Shown piece by piece: positions 12,767 to 44,887 of a DNA stretch of 64,000 nucleotides. The stretch comes from Pterobdella sp. o SKG-2022 (taxonomy: Eukaryota > Annelida > Clitellata > Hirudinida > Piscicolidae), in NCBI GenBank assembly GCA_964035795.1, contig OZ038327.1, positions 1,984,826-2,048,825 of the forward strand. The letters run 5' to 3'. Positions within the stretch are counted from its first letter, which is position 1. The number at the start of each line of letters is the position of its first letter. The notes below the pieces were generated by a model. That model searched no databases and was not told the DNA's origin. It was given only the letters and a program-made list of their open reading frames with translations. The position numbers were made by a program, and so were the translations under genes.

Positions 12767-15700
12767 TCACCAACATTGAGAGTCCTGGTTCGACATCTTA
12801 ACCACACCCACCCCTCCACCCAGTCTGCGGTAATTCATGGCCCCGTAGATCTTCCAGCAATTCGTCTCCAGGTCGTATACCTCGACGGTTTTTAGGTATG
12901 TCGTCCCATCGAACCCTCCTATCGCCATTAATTGACCGTTCACCACTGCTAGCCCCACCTGCGTTTGGGGGTTGTTTTGGGCGATTTGTGGTGGAAGTTA
13001 TTTTGGGTGGTCGTTGGTGAAAGTTGTTATTTTGGGAGGAGTGGTAGGAGTTGAAGTTGGGTGATGGTGGTGGCCAATGGTAGTGGCTGACAGTTAATAA
13101 AGGTTGGTTTTATGGCGATTAAATAATTCACTATGTATATAAGATCCTTTCTCACACACACCATCACTAATACTTTGAACTCATCCTCAAGAAATACGCA
13201 TCACTAATCACATTAAAACTTATTGATTTGCATTCCACACACACCCCTCTTCCCTCTCTACCCTCTCCAACAACAACACCCTCCATCACACCCATCTCTA
13301 AGATAAAAACGCACCACCCCCCTAACCTCCCTTGAAACACCCGTCTTCAAAAACAACGCCCTCACACTAAAACCCACCCAGCTCCCAAAAAATACAAAAC
13401 CACCACCCTAAATCCCACATCTTCTCGAACAAAACAACACACAAGCACCCATGACCCCCCCCTTTTACCCCCATACTCACCCCACTTCTGCGAGAAGTCA
13501 TGGCGATAACAGGCTGCCACACGTTGCTCTGCGGTAGGTATCTTTCCGCAGACGATAATTCAGTCGCGTCATCCCTGCCACCCACCTGCGTTCGTGACGG
13601 GTATTGTGGTGAATACAATACCGAGGTGGGTATAATGGTGGATACAATACTGAGGTTGGTAAAAAAAGATTATGTAACCTACCCTTAACCACCAATATAT
13701 ATCCAACCACTCATCACTACATCATCCAAATACCGTTGAGACAATCAGTCTCAATCACCTCTCCCCAAACCTCACTACTCACCATCACCATCATCCACCC
13801 ATCTTACCACCACACATCATCATCCACCCGACCACCAAGGCTCCTCTTACCACACACCATTGTTAACAATTCCCATCCCACAAAAACCACCCACCATTCC
13901 TCCCCCCCACCCACTGAGTAAATCATATTCATGAAGACAGCCACTCCCAGATGCTTCCTCCTTGTGCCCATGCAGGCCACAGACATCCATTTGTTCAAAC
14001 GGGGGTCGTACCTCTCAACTGTAGTTGGATACAGTGATACAAATTTTGATGAATACCGTAATATTTGCTGTGGTAGATAGCTTAATTCATTATGGTTACC
14101 AATAAATACCCACCTGTATTCAGAGGCGCACTGCCATCTGACCCACCCACAGCATACAAGAAGCCGTTCAAGACCGCCACCCCTACACCCAATCTACGTG
14201 TTCCCATCGATGCTACCTTTCCCCATCTGTTCGTCTGCGGGTCGTATCTGTGGTGTTGGTGAAAGGGGTATTGTGATGGTGTTGGAGAAGGTTTATGGTA
14301 AAGATGGTGGAGGAAAGTTGTGGGAGTGTTGGGAAAGAAACAGGGTTGTGGTAATGGGAGAGGAGCTTTTGTGGTGACGAAGAGGGAATTGTAATGATAA
14401 TGTTGGAAAGAGATTGTGGTGGTGATGAGAGGAGGTTTTGGTGGTGATGGAGGGAGAAGTTGTGGTAGTGTTGGGAAGGAAAGTTTTTTGTGTTGGGAAA
14501 AAGACAAAGATAGTGTGAGAGGGAAGCTCATAATGGCAAAGAAAATAGAAGATTAGATGTTATTTGGAAAACTCACTTCTCTACAAAATTGAGACAAGAC
14601 ACGCCATCCTGTCCTCCAACTGCATACAAATACCCATCCAAAACGGCCACGCCCACGGAAGTTCTGCATGATGACGTAGGCGCTACGTCACTACTCCATT
14701 GATTGGTCTGGGGGTCGTACCTGAAGTGGGTGGGGTTTGGTGGTTTATGTATATGGGAGAGAGAAGGATTGTTTGTTGTTGGATAGCGTGTTTCGGCAAA
14801 ATGGGTTGGTTTGATGTTAATTGGTGATTTTAGAAGCAAGTTTTTTTGGTTTGGACTTGAATCAGTGAGAAAATAGTCATAAATCTACAACCTTTTTATT
14901 CACCCCTTCAACATCAGCTCACCTTACAAATCTAAGCCACAATACCCCTTTCAACCCTTCACCCTACAACCCATTAATACCTCTTTCAACCATCAATTAT
15001 GGAAAAGTTCATAAAACCAACCCTAAGAAATTTCTCAAACCTGATGACCCGCCTCCCCCAAAAACACCCTACCTACCACCAGCACCATCACTCCCATAAA
15101 CACCCCAATCATCCCTCCAGCCATTACCCACCTCTCGATAGAGTTAAGGTACGACTGTCCGTCATGACCACCGACAGCGTACAGCAGGTCATTTAGCACC
15201 GACACCCCAACGCCGCATCTCCTCTTGCACATGGGCGCCACCATCTTCCACTCTCCACTTTGCGGCTCAAACCTTTCCACGCTCGATATGGCGTCTCCAC
15301 TGCACCATCCTCCAACTTTGTTGTGAACGAATGGGTTGGTTTTTGGGTGGGTGAAGTGGAAAAGGGAGAAAAGTGTTTGAGGTCGGGTTGGTTGAGTGAT
15401 TGATGAGGGTAGGTGAAATGGCTGTTTGGTGGTTGATACTGGATGAGTGTCTAGGTCGGGTTTTATAGGGTAAATTTGTGGGTTGGTGAAGTGAGATATT
15501 TTATGGTTGAATGAGATGGGTGGTTTTGGGTGGATGGAAGACAGGTGCACAATCACTCACCAGCAAACAAAACTTCACCCCATCTTATGGGCTTGCGAGG
15601 CCTTGTTCTTGGACCCTGTGATCAGTATCCATTTATCCATCCATATATGTATCTATCCTCACATCCATCCATATATGTATCTATCCTCACATCCATCCAT

Positions 15701-18700
15701 ATATGTATCTATCCTCACATCCATCCATATATGTATCTATCCTCACATCCATCCATATATGTATCTATCCTCACATCCATCCATATATGTATCTATCCTC
15801 ACATCCATCCATATATGTATCTATCCTCACATCCATCCATATATGTATCTATCCTCACATCCATCCATATATGTATCTATCCATTACTTATCCATACATT
15901 TAATTATGTATTCATTTATTCATTTAACCATCCATCCATCCATTCATCACCCCTTCAACCTGCATTGATGGACGTTCCTGTGGCAACAGTAAATAGTTTT
16001 TAGCCTCATCAACCAGGTCTCTGCAAACGTCACAACTCTTGATGAGCAGATCAGAGCCCACAGTTCCCACCAGGAATTTTGGACTCAATAATGGCAGACG
16101 TACGTGAGATAGAACCTAAAGGATGTGATGGTGGTGGGGTGTTTGTAGATGAAAATTTTTGTTGTATTCTTTTTCGCGCTATATAAATGGGCATTAAGCT
16201 TTTCGATAAGTTCAACTTTATCCTGATTCATTTTTTAAAGTTTAAATGAATAAATTTTAAAAATAATAATTTTGAATTATTTGAAGGTATAGAAGGCATC
16301 TAGCTGCATTTAATTGCGAGAATCCCTACCCTACAATCTCATCAATTAATTCTTTTTTTACCCATTCATTCACTGATACCTACACACATCCCCACACCTA
16401 CCCAGTCACTACCCTCACCTACCTACGTATCTATCTATTTAACTACCTACGTATCTATCTATCTATTTATTTACATATGTATCTTTCTATCTATCTACTC
16501 ACAAAACTTATCTTTCTCTTTCATCTTTCTATTTACACCTACCCTAAATTACGAATAACTTTTCTGCCTATCGATGCTTGTAATTAGCTATACCTATCTC
16601 CATTAATTTCATATTTCTATATATATATCTGTGGAATCATCTATCTATCTATTTGTCTATCTATCTATCTATCTATTTACCTATTTATTTATCTATCTAT
16701 TTATCTATTTATTTATCTATCTATTTATCTATCTGTCTATCTACCTATTTATTTATTTATCTATCTATCTATAAGTGAACATTATCGTAACTCATTACCT
16801 TATGAATCTAAACATACAATCATCATCATTGCTTTCATTTCCATAGGTTGCAAGTATTTTTTCACATATATAAAAACTGGACTTGAAACTTGGTATCCAC
16901 CTACCTACATACCCAAATCAACGCTTCCTTCCACCCACCACCATCACTTTCCACTCACCATAGCCAAGTGCTGCCTCCTTTCTGCAACATTGAATCTCAC
17001 CCATGACATCACTGCATTGAATACTAACTCCTCTGTCTGGTGTGGTGGGGGAGGTTGGGGTAATGAAAGTGAGATGTTGAGGTGATGGAGAAGGATGGTT
17101 GGAGTGGTGTGGTAGTTGAGAGAGGGAGGAGGGGTGAAGTGGGGTGAAGGGTTATTAGAGAAATGATAAGGGTTATGAGGGAAATGGTTGAGATTAGTGG
17201 AAGGTCGTTGGGTGATGGTTGAAGATATTGAAGTAAACAGTAGTAAAATAGAAAAATAGCTTTATAAAGAGATAAATGTACAGAACGATAAGACTAAAGC
17301 TGGTTGTGAGGATGAAGATTGTCATATGAATAACAAAGTACTTTGTACACTTGATAATGTGAGTTCAACTCACGAAAAGCTTCTATTATTAAAATATTAA
17401 GTGTATAATTTAAATTTTTTAAATTATTGAGTTAAAAAATGATTAATCTTCTCACCTGCACATTGAGTTCTTCAGAGGAAATGATATCCACAAGCTGATT
17501 GACCGGAAGTAGCATGAATTCTTCACTTTCCATCACCTTTGAATTGAATTATGAGTCATTTGGATAGAATTTCAGATGAATTACAAGAAATTCAACAGTG
17601 AATTCTATCTACCCATCTAATCAATTCATTTCTATCATCCATGCATTATAAATTTATCTAACCATCCATGCATTCATTTATATATCCTACTCATTCATTT
17701 TGACTTCATACATTTTCCATTCATTCACAGACCCTTGTATCCATGAATTCATCATTCCATGCACCCATACATTCATTTAATAACCCAAAAGTCAGTAATT
17801 CGTGTATCTATTCACCATTTATTTACTAATCCATGCATGATCCAATAATTCACCTATCTACCCATTAGTGCATTAATGATTATATCAATTCATTCATTCA
17901 CTGATGCATGCAACATACAGCTGGAAAGTGTTGTTGTGTGTATTTGTCAGCCTTCCTGAGCAGATCTCGACACGCGTGAGTGTCTGCAAATGCTCTGATT
18001 CCTGATGTATGATTGTGTGTGATAAAATTTTAACCACAACACACACACTCTTACAAAAAAAATCACTCCACCACACACACACTTCTAAAGCATTTGCCCA
18101 CCACACGGCAGATATACACATACAAACAACACACACAGACCAAATCTCACAAAACCACACCCACCATCCTTCCCATCCTCTTCCACACCCACCATTCTTC
18201 CCATCCTCCTCCACACCCATCATCCTTCCCATCCCCCTTCACACCCACCATCCTCCCTACACCCCCACACCCACCTAGACAATTAGTGGGATCAAGCTGC
18301 TTCTGCAGAAATTCGCAACATGAGTCCTGGATCTCAGAAAGCTGGAGAAGACAGGCGGCTGGAAGGAGGGATTGGACGTTTGACTCCTCAATCACTATAG
18401 AAGAGGTGTAACAGAAGTCTAAAAGTAATTCCATGGCATTCTCATCAACGTCTTTTATTGATACCTGGGTTGGGTGTTTGGAGGGGAGGAGGTTGGTGCA
18501 TGAATGGGTGGGGGTGGATAGGTGGTTTGCTGGGTGGCTAGAGGTGGATGGGTAGGTAGGAATAAATAAGTAAAGTGGATAGATACATAAGTAGTTATTA
18601 ATTATTCTACAGTTGATTGATATTAATGATGGGTGGAAAATGGCGGGCATTATAGTTGGTGATATTTTGGCTGGTTGGCTTGAGTGAATAGGTAACAAAA

Positions 18701-19569
18701 TTGGTTGAATTTGGCGATGATAAGGAGTGCAAATAATGATCCACAGCTTAAAAGTGAGTGAACATGACTATTTATTAATCTAATTAGATTGTACTGCTGT
18801 GCATGAAACACCAAAAAACAATGAAAACACTGAAGCTTCATGGAGATAGAGAAATTTTTATTAATAGAATAACATGTGATAATTTACTGTATAAATTATT
18901 CTATAAATAGTATTGGTAATTTAGGTCAATCCCAGTTACAGGGGTATGAGTGACATAATAATATAATTTGGTTATGATTAGTATTCATTTAATTCCTGTT
19001 TGTCTCATTTACATGAGATCAGACAGTGTTAGACATTATGAATATAGAATATTCTAACTACTGGTGATCCTGGTTAGCAGGGCATATGTACTGCAATATA
19101 ATTTATTATTGCCTAATAAAGTGTTTTCAATGCTGCAAAGCCCAGTTACTGGGACATTTACAGCAGTATAATCTGATTGGATTAATTACAAATACACTCA
19201 AATGTGACATAGTGGCATAAACTTCAGAGGTTCCCAGGCCATAATTAATCTAATAATTAAAGTGAAATATTTTTAACTTACTTCTGTCTGTCGGCTTTCA
19301 GCCAGCTCTCCAGTGAACATGGCAAGGAAGTATGGGCTGCAGGCAGAAAGAACAATTCGATGCCCAAAAAGTTTTTTCTGCCCGACAGATAGCACAACAT
19401 CGCATAGCTCCTTATGTTTTCTTAGATTGTTGATGGTTTCTAGAACGTTCTTAGGGTGTTTGTCTGAAGTGTGCGCCATCTTGTTGTGTGAAGGTGTGCC
19501 TTCAAAGATATCCATGGGAAGGATAGGCGGCTGTTTGTTTCCCCCACTATGGGGCATGTCAAGATTCAT
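12767..19569 (-). CDS. KLHL20: Kelch-like protein 20, CUL3 substrate adaptor
   Basis: Thirteen coding exons: 19282-19569, 18275-18464, 17919-18001, 17456-17536, 16959-17036, 15960-16115, 15561-15615, 15132-15315, 14577-14720, 14114-14247, 13915-14018, 13481-13585 and 12767-12958. They give about 597 residues (human 609). KLHL20 recruits substrates to the CUL3-RBX1 ubiquitin ligase. The BTB domain reads [20 protein letters not shown] (compare human [20 protein letters not shown]), with [20 protein letters not shown]. The BACK domain contains [20 protein letters not shown]. The linker [11 protein letters not shown] is the human sequence. Six Kelch blades follow, carrying [64 protein letters not shown] and [11 protein letters not shown], and the C-terminus GGGVGVVKM. 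The exon 3 donor is taken as GTATGT after HFPA. Orthology is very secure; upstream non-coding exons are not identified. Confidence 0.96.
15634..15881. repeat. 28-bp minisatellite in a KLHL20 intron, about 9 copies
   Basis: The unit ATCCATCCATATATGTATCT plus ATCCTCAC (28 bp) is repeated nearly without change. It lies between the KLHL20 exons at 15561-15615 and 15960-16115. Because 28 is not a multiple of three, all three forward frames stay open and produce artefactual ORFs of the HPYMYLSS type; none is a gene. Confidence 0.9.
16420..16775. repeat. (CTAT)n/(TTAT)n-rich tract in a KLHL20 intron
   Basis: Imperfect CTAT, TTAT and CTAC tetranucleotide runs, densest at 16640-16770, lie in the intron between KLHL20 exons at 15960-16115 and 16959-17036. 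No other feature is seen in this intron. Confidence 0.7.
18776..19190. repeat. Cluster of decayed copies of a dispersed repeat
   Basis: Several related motifs recur in this KLHL20 intron: ATTGTACTGCTGTGCATG (about 18787), TCAATCCCAGTTACAGGGG (about 18929), GTTAGCAGGGCATATGTACTGC (about 19073) and CCCAGTTACTGGGACATTTA followed by CAGCAGTATAATCTGATTGG (19141-19180). The last, reverse-complemented, matches about 40 bp at 3595-3640. This looks like an old multicopy element of unknown class; no coding capacity is seen. Confidence 0.5.
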
Positions 19570-37499
<17,930 letters not shown>

Positions 37500-38211
37500 T
37501 TGGCTAGAAGTATAATATAGGCGTGGTTTGGTTATATTCTTGTTTAATACTTTGATCTGATTGGTTTTCGGTAGAGATTATTTGAGTTGATATTGTTATG
37601 TGATTGGTTGAAGGCACAAAGTAGCCATGATGAAGTCTCTATTTATAGATCTGATAGCAATGTCTCAAAATACAGCAATATACTGCTATCTTGTGGAGAG
37701 CTCACAAAAAGAATTGATGAAATATTGTTAAATTTATGACGTAATAAAAAGAGAAACGTGATGTCATTGGAAACGTGAAGTGAGATCACTTGTCGACTTT
37801 ATGGCGTAATATGAAAGGTTAAAAAGTCATGTGGTTTGTGTATCATTGTTTTGTTTGGTATGTGATGTTTTGTATAACAATGACTCTCTGAAAATTAAAA
37901 ATAGAATTTTGAAAGACCTCATGGTATTTATGGTGTGTTGGACGTGGTTTGATAGGGCGTGGTTGAACGGGGCGTGGTTTGATAGATTATGGTTTGGTTT
38001 AGCGTGGTTAGATGGGGCATGGTTTGAAGGGGTGTAGTATAATATTTTAATGAATAGGATTTGGGTTGCAGTTGTTTATAATGATGTCATAAAATATGAT
38101 GTTTGAAGGGTGCTATGTTGATATTGTTGTTTATATTGCTAAATTTGTTGCTGTCATTTTTGTTTTTTTTGTTGTTGTCATTTTTGTTTTTTTTTACTGT
38201 TATTTTTGTTG

Positions 38212-38286
38212 TTGTTTATAGCTTTGTTGTTTATAGCTTTGTTGTTTATAGCTTTGTTGTTTATAGCTTTGTTGTTTATAGCTTTG
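38212..38286. repeat. 15-bp tandem repeat, 5 copies
   Basis: The unit GTTGTTTATAGCTTT is repeated five times without visible change. Because 15 is a multiple of three, it reads SFVVY in one frame; I take that as chance. Confidence 0.85.
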
Positions 38287-38699
38287 TTTTATTTTTTTTT
38301 TTCGTGATACTTGATATTGGGAATTTCGTTATTTGTTGTTGCTTTTCTTGTTGGAGTTTATTGTCAGTTTTCTACTCTTGTTGTTGTTGGGTTATGACGT
38401 TGCAAATTGCTGATTTATTGAAATTTTTATTTCTTGCTATTATTATTGTTAATCTTAATATGATTTTCATTATTATTATTATTGTTATTATTATTATTAT
38501 CGTTATCATTTTTATTTTTGTTGTTATTATTATTGTTTTTGTTGAAACTTTTCAACATATGGTTATTCAATTATTTAAATTAGTTTTACTTTTATTATTT
38601 TTGTTGTTATTATTATTTTTTATTATTTATGTTTTTTTTTGGGTTCTCAAATGGTTTTAGTTTTTAGATTAGTCTATCAATGTTACTAATGTTTGGAAA

Positions 38700-38855
38700 A
38701 ATAGGTATTACTATTTTTATTATTGCTATTATTACTATTTTTATTATTGCCATTATTACTATTTTTATTATTGCTATTATTACTATTTTTATTATTGCTA
38801 TTATTACTGTTGTTATTATTGCTATTATTACTGTTGTTATTATTGCTATTTTTTT
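38700..38855. repeat. 24-bp tandem repeat, ATT-rich
   Basis: Units of TATTACTATTTTTATTATTGC-type sequence (24 bp) recur about four times, then shift to a TACTGTTGTTATTATTGC variant. It reads as poly-hydrophobic in one frame; no gene context supports coding. Confidence 0.7.
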
Positions 38856-40975
38856 AAATTTTATAATAACTATTATGATTATTTTTATTATTTTTTTTTA
38901 ATTTTAAATTGTAATTTTGATTTTATTTCCTTTGACTTTTATTGAAAAAGTCATTTATGACAAACAAACTATTTATGAACTCATAATTCAAAAGGCTTAT
39001 TTTAGCATGGTTTTATTATAAAATCATAATTTGAACTTACTATATCATAATTATGGAAATTTACAACCATTGCCAAACGACTTTTACAATTTCACAACTT
39101 CGAATTTTCACCAAAATATTTTTGTATAATTTTCTATAATAACTCGATTCATTCTACCATATATTTTATTATGATAATTTATTTTATCGTAATTTATTTT
39201 TTGTTGATAAAGCTTAAAATATTTTATTTTTCAACAACTATTCGACAGTTTTTGTTGTTATTCGTGTCCACTTTTAAATTTTTTTGGTTCCTTGAAAGCT
39301 TTACGTTTACACAACTAATTCCCTCATCCCAAAATCAAATCGAATCAATAACGAGTACGATTATAGTTGCGTTAACCTCAAAAGTTGCTAAACCACTCTA
39401 CTATAAAAATATAAAATACATCATATATTATAAAATAATTAAACAAAATATATTAAATACATAAATATATTTAAAAAAATAATAAAAAATATAATAAATT
39501 TTTTTGTACGTTCACTTCAATATTTGACCACCTACCGACCAAAATGCCAATTTCATTTATCATTATGTTATTTTTGTTATTATTCTTATTATTATTCTTG
39601 TTAATGTTTTTATTATTATTTTTGTTGATATTTTTATTATTATTTTTATTGTTTTTGCTATTTTTCAACCAGTATTATGATTTCTTGTTTTCTGTTTATT
39701 ATTATTTTTATTTTTATTGTTATTTACTTTTTTTATTGTTCCATACTTTTTTTACTTATTATTATAAATAATAATATTATTATAATTATTATTATTATTA
39801 CTTTTATTATCATTATTATTATTATTAAATTTATTACTATTATTACTCTGCACGATTTTTATTTTTATAGTTACTATGAATTTAACTCGTTTACAAAATA
39901 ACTAATAATACATTTTTTAAATCTTTTTTGATCTTTGTAACGCTAGTTGTGTCGTGTTTAGCTCCAGTCAAACTCAAAGATCATGAATATATTTCATTTC
40001 CTGTTTGTTATTCACAGTCTTTTGTCTATTTATAGATCATCTTCATTGAAGTTCATTTTTACTCTAATTTATAAAAAATCATTTAAATGGCTATAAATTC
40101 TATTAAAGTGTTTTGGAAGCTTTATTGGAAAAAAGAAAAGAAAAAGTATCAAAAAATTAAAAAATTAACCGCCATTTTAGTGAAGAATTTAATGAATACA
40201 TTAAAACAAATATTTCAAAGTTTATTATTATTATTTTTATTATTACTGCAATAATAAAATTAAATTTTCATTATCCTAATTTATGTTATTTCCATGTTAT
40301 TGCTTTTGATAAAAAGGTTATTATTGTCATTATTAGTTTTGAAAAGAAAAAAAATATTATTTTTATTTTTATTATTAAATTATTGTTATTATTATATCAA
40401 ATGAGAAAGTTATCAAACTTTTTGCATTCCAGTATTCAGTTTCCTGTTTTAATCTCAGTCACTTTTGAATCCTGCCAAAGATCTTAAATAACGGTTAAAA
40501 AAATTTCTCATTTTTATTTAAATATGAATATTAAATTCAAAAACTATCCAAATTACTTTATTATTTTTATTATTTGTTTCTTATTACTATTTAAATTTGT
40601 TTTATTATTATTATTATTTGTTTTATTATTATTATTATTTGTTTTATTATAATTATTATTTTTATTATTCGTTTCATTATTATTATTTATATTACTTGTT
40701 TTATCATTATCAATTATATAATTTTTCTGAATATTATTCATATTATTTTTTTATTATCACTATTTATATTATTTTATTATTATAAAAAAAACTTATTTAA
40801 TTATGTGAAAAAACCTTTTTAATTAATTAACTATACATTTCACCCATCAAAAACACTTACTTCATTATTATGAAATCCACAAATTATTCTTCTCGACTCT
40901 CACAGGATTTAGCAACTTGGATGAATAAAATTAAACCAAACCTAATTATTATTATTATCATATTATTATTATTAT

Positions 40976-41006
<31 letters not shown>

Positions 41007-41643
41007 AATATTGTTATTATTATTATTATATTATTATTACTGTTATTATTATTTCTATTATCCAACAAATACTTCATAATTAATTTGATTAGTAGTTATA
41101 TTTTTGATATTATTTCAAATTGATTATATTTATTATCATTTTGTTATCAGTAATATTTTTTATTATTATTCTTATTTTTATAGTATAATTTTGATTCTTG
41201 AGTAATTTTTATCTAGATTTATACGTATATCAGTTAGTTTTAATTTTTTTAGTGATTTCTATTAATTACTTTTATTATTATTTATGATTTTTATTATTTA
41301 TTCACTGTTATTTTTTTCTTTTTTTATCGTTATTATCGTTGTTATTATTATTATTTTTCTTCTTTTTTTCAACTTTCGTCAACTTATTTAAATAAAAGAA
41401 ACTTTTTCAATTCAAAAAACAGTAAAAAGAAAGTAGAAAAAAAAAATAATATTAAAAACAAAACAATAACAATAACAAGTAAAAAAAACAATAATAACTA
41501 TCATAATAAAATCAATAACAATATTATCAACAATAAATAAAATAATAACAACAATAATCCTAATAAAAATAACAAAGTTCAAAAGATCGAAGGCAGCTAG
41601 ATCGAGAAGGCCAATCAGCACCCAACTTATGAAATATATTGTT

Positions 41644-41821
41644 GGCCCCTATAGCTCAATGGTTGAGCATTAGACTAATTATCTAAAGTTACCGGGTTCA
41701 ATCCCACATGGGCCGATAATTAGCACCTGTTCTACAGTGTGTTTTCGCTACATTAAATTTGTAGCAAGCGCTTTGATCTATAAGAAAAGCGCTTTATAAA
41801 TACCGCATTACATTACATTAC
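41644..41821 (+). mobile_element. tRNA-derived SINE, copy B (full length)
   Basis: The head starts GGCCCCTATAGCTCAATGGT and folds as a tRNA: acceptor GGCCCCT pairs with ATGGGCC, the D stem is GCTC/GAGC, and the anticodon stem TTAGA/TCTAA encloses loop CTAATTA with anticodon AAT (Ile-like). A box TAGCTCAATGG and B box GGTTCAATCC are intact in form. The body contains CACCTGTTCTACAGTGTG, and AAGCGCTTT with AAAGCGCTT as an inverted pair. It ends in a short ATTAC pentamer tail. The degenerate T stem argues against a working tRNA. Confidence 0.85.
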
Positions 41822-43800
41822 ACAAAAAATATTAACTCCTTGACACTTTCTTCCCTATATTTCTTAAGTTGAATTTAATATGATCGTTTGCGCGCTAAAA
41901 AATTCTGAATAATTATAAATAATATACGCTCCTCCACCATTCACTAAGCCCAAAGGTACTCGGTTCAACTTCGAGTTAAAGTGTTGTATACTGAATTTTT
42001 ATTAATAATAAAAGGAATAATAATGAATTTAATAACAAAAACAATGGGAATAATTTTGAAAAATAATGGAATAATTAACATTGATAGTGAAAAGTTTAAT
42101 GATAATATAAAAATTAAAAAAAATAATCATATTAATAGCATAAATAATATCAATAATAAAGAGGACAAATATAATAACAGCAATAATAAGATAAATAACA
42201 ATAATAATAGCAATAATAAGAATAATAACGATAATAACTTGAAATTGATTTATTATCGTTGTCTATTCACGGCCAGTATTATTGATTTATTGTTGTTGTT
42301 ATCATTTTTGTTTTGTTATTATTATTTTTTTGAACTTAATATTATTATTATTATTCTTATTTTATTATTGCTTTTTTTTCAAGTTATTTTTCAATTCAAA
42401 TGATTTTTATTGTCTTATTATTATTATTATTATTGTTGTTATTATTATTATTATTTTTTTTTTATTTTTATTATTATTCATGTCAATGTTTTCTTTGCGG
42501 ATATTTCTTTATTGCTAGTACTCTCCTATGTATTTATTTTTCTATCAAACTTTCTTTGTTAGTACTATTATCAGTACTTTTTTTTTTAATTTTTCTTTCT
42601 ATGCATTATTTTTTTTATATTATTTCATTTTTATTTTTAATATTTCATTATTATTTCTATTATTTCATTGTTTTTATTATTTCATAATTATTATTTTTAT
42701 TTTTTTATTTTTTTATTACTCTTATTTTTAGTATTTCATTTTTATTATTTTCATTATTCTATTATTATTATTTTTTTTTATTATGTCATTGTCTTTTTCA
42801 GCGTCATTGTTAGGCGCTTCAAAAGACACCAAAGTTGTGTTTATATTCAACTATTTTTATTCAAATTTTCCAATTTCTAAATTTTTTTTTATTTCAAATT
42901 ATTGCAAAAATAAGTTTTTCATTTAATAAAACTCAATTTTATTTCTAAAAGATTTTTTGTTAATGGCTCACATATAGAAAAAAGTTTCAATTATCAAATA
43001 ATTTCAGTATCAAATATAATTTTATTGCTTTTTTAAAACGAATTTCCAAAGATTTTTTGGCTTATGAAAAAGGAGAAAAAGTTTAAATAATAACCTCACT
43101 ATCTTTCAGCTCGTTTTAATCTTATCAATCTCAAAAAAACACTGATTTCCAGAGAATTTAAAAAAAAAAAAAAATAATAATTATGAAATAACAATTTTAC
43201 TTTTTATTGAAAAAAAATCAGAAAAAAATAAAAATAAAAACAACAATAATAACAATAAAGATAATAATTGCAATAATAAAAATGAAAATAACAATACAAA
43301 CAACAATAACAACAATAATAATAACAATAATAATAAAGATAATAATTGCAATAATAATAATGTGAATAATAACAATAAAAACAACAATAACAATAAAACT
43401 AGTACTAAAAAAAAAATAATAATAGTAACAATGATAATAAAAACATAATAATAAATGAATAAAAAAATAATAACTCTTACATAAGAGTTCAAACTCGAGC
43501 CGTGAGTTGGCTGTCAGACTAATTCTGGTATCTGTGTAAGGATAATCGCATAAGGAATAAAAATAATAATAATAATAGCAATAAAAAACAAAAATAATAA
43601 TAAAAATAAACTAAAATAATATGAAAAAAAAATAGTAAAAATAAAAAAAAAATTTTTTTTTTAATTTAAAAAAAAAGAAATTTCTGGAAAAAATCGAAAT
43701 AATCATTTAAAATCTCAAAAGGCATATCTCATTTCAGTCATGAAAGACTCCATTTATATCTTTTATATATGTATGAATTTATAGATATTTTTTCTATATA

Positions 43801-44000
43801 NNNNNNNNNNNNNNNNNNNNNNNNNNNNNNNNNNNNNNNNNNNNNNNNNNNNNNNNNNNNNNNNNNNNNNNNNNNNNNNNNNNNNNNNNNNNNNNNNNNN
43901 NNNNNNNNNNNNNNNNNNNNNNNNNNNNNNNNNNNNNNNNNNNNNNNNNNNNNNNNNNNNNNNNNNNNNNNNNNNNNNNNNNNNNNNNNNNNNNNNNNNN
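43801..44000. other. Assembly gap (200 N)
   Basis: Exactly 200 N, flanked by TATATA-rich sequence. It falls in the intergenic stretch between DLG and ZIP. True size unknown. Confidence 0.98.
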
Positions 44001-44887
44001 ATTATAATTCAATATATATATATATATACATATAGATATTTATATATGTATATATATTTATATATATATACGTGCTATTAACAAGTGTGCTGTGTTTACA
44101 GAAGTTAATATATATATACCTCAAACAGCCACAAACTATTACAATTTATAATTGAGAATTTTGTCTGAAATAAGAAATACAAGAAATTTGTAAAAATAAT
44201 AAAAGTGAAAAATAAAAATAATAAGAATAAATAATAATAATAGCAATAATAAGAATAATAACAATAACAGTTATTATTATTTCTATTGTTTTACTTCTGC
44301 ATTGTCGCCTCCATGCTAGAAAATTTACCAAACAGTTTGGGTTAATTAGTAATAATATCATTTTGATTAATCTCTGCTAAAGGATAGATCCACCTGTGAT
44401 GTTGTGTGTGAGGTTGGTTTTATGTTTATTTGATTAAATTATATAATGATAATGGATGAAAGAGCTAATTATTATTTTTTTATTTTTATTAATATTCCTA
44501 TTATTATTATTGGTATTATTGTGATTATTATTATCAATATCATTATTAATTCTATTATTATCATTATGTTTCTTTATTTTTTCAGTTAATGCATTTTTAT
44601 TTATTTATTTCTTTGTTATTAAAGTGCTACTAATCTAGGAAGTTCATTTTTTGTCCTTATTTTTCCTTATATAGGTATTTATTATTTATTTGTTAAATTA
44701 TTTGGTCAAATTTTTTATCATATTTTAGTTGATATTTTTATTGTTTTTATTTTTATTTTTTGTTGTTACTGTTATTATTTTATAACATTTGCTGTTTCTA
44801 TTATTCTAAATATAACTTTTTTTGTTATTTTTTTGATGGTTATTGTTATTATTATTCTTATTATTGTGTTACTGTGCTCATATAAAA

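Noticed and set aside
15507..16003. Repeat-protein ORFs [19 protein letters not shown]
   Set aside because: The 28-bp minisatellite reads openly in all three forward frames; it lies in a KLHL20 intron on the opposite strand.
41644..41720. Functional tRNA-Ile(AAT) gene
   Set aside because: The head folds partly, but the T stem is badly paired, it is followed by a SINE body, and the same unit occurs four times with decay.
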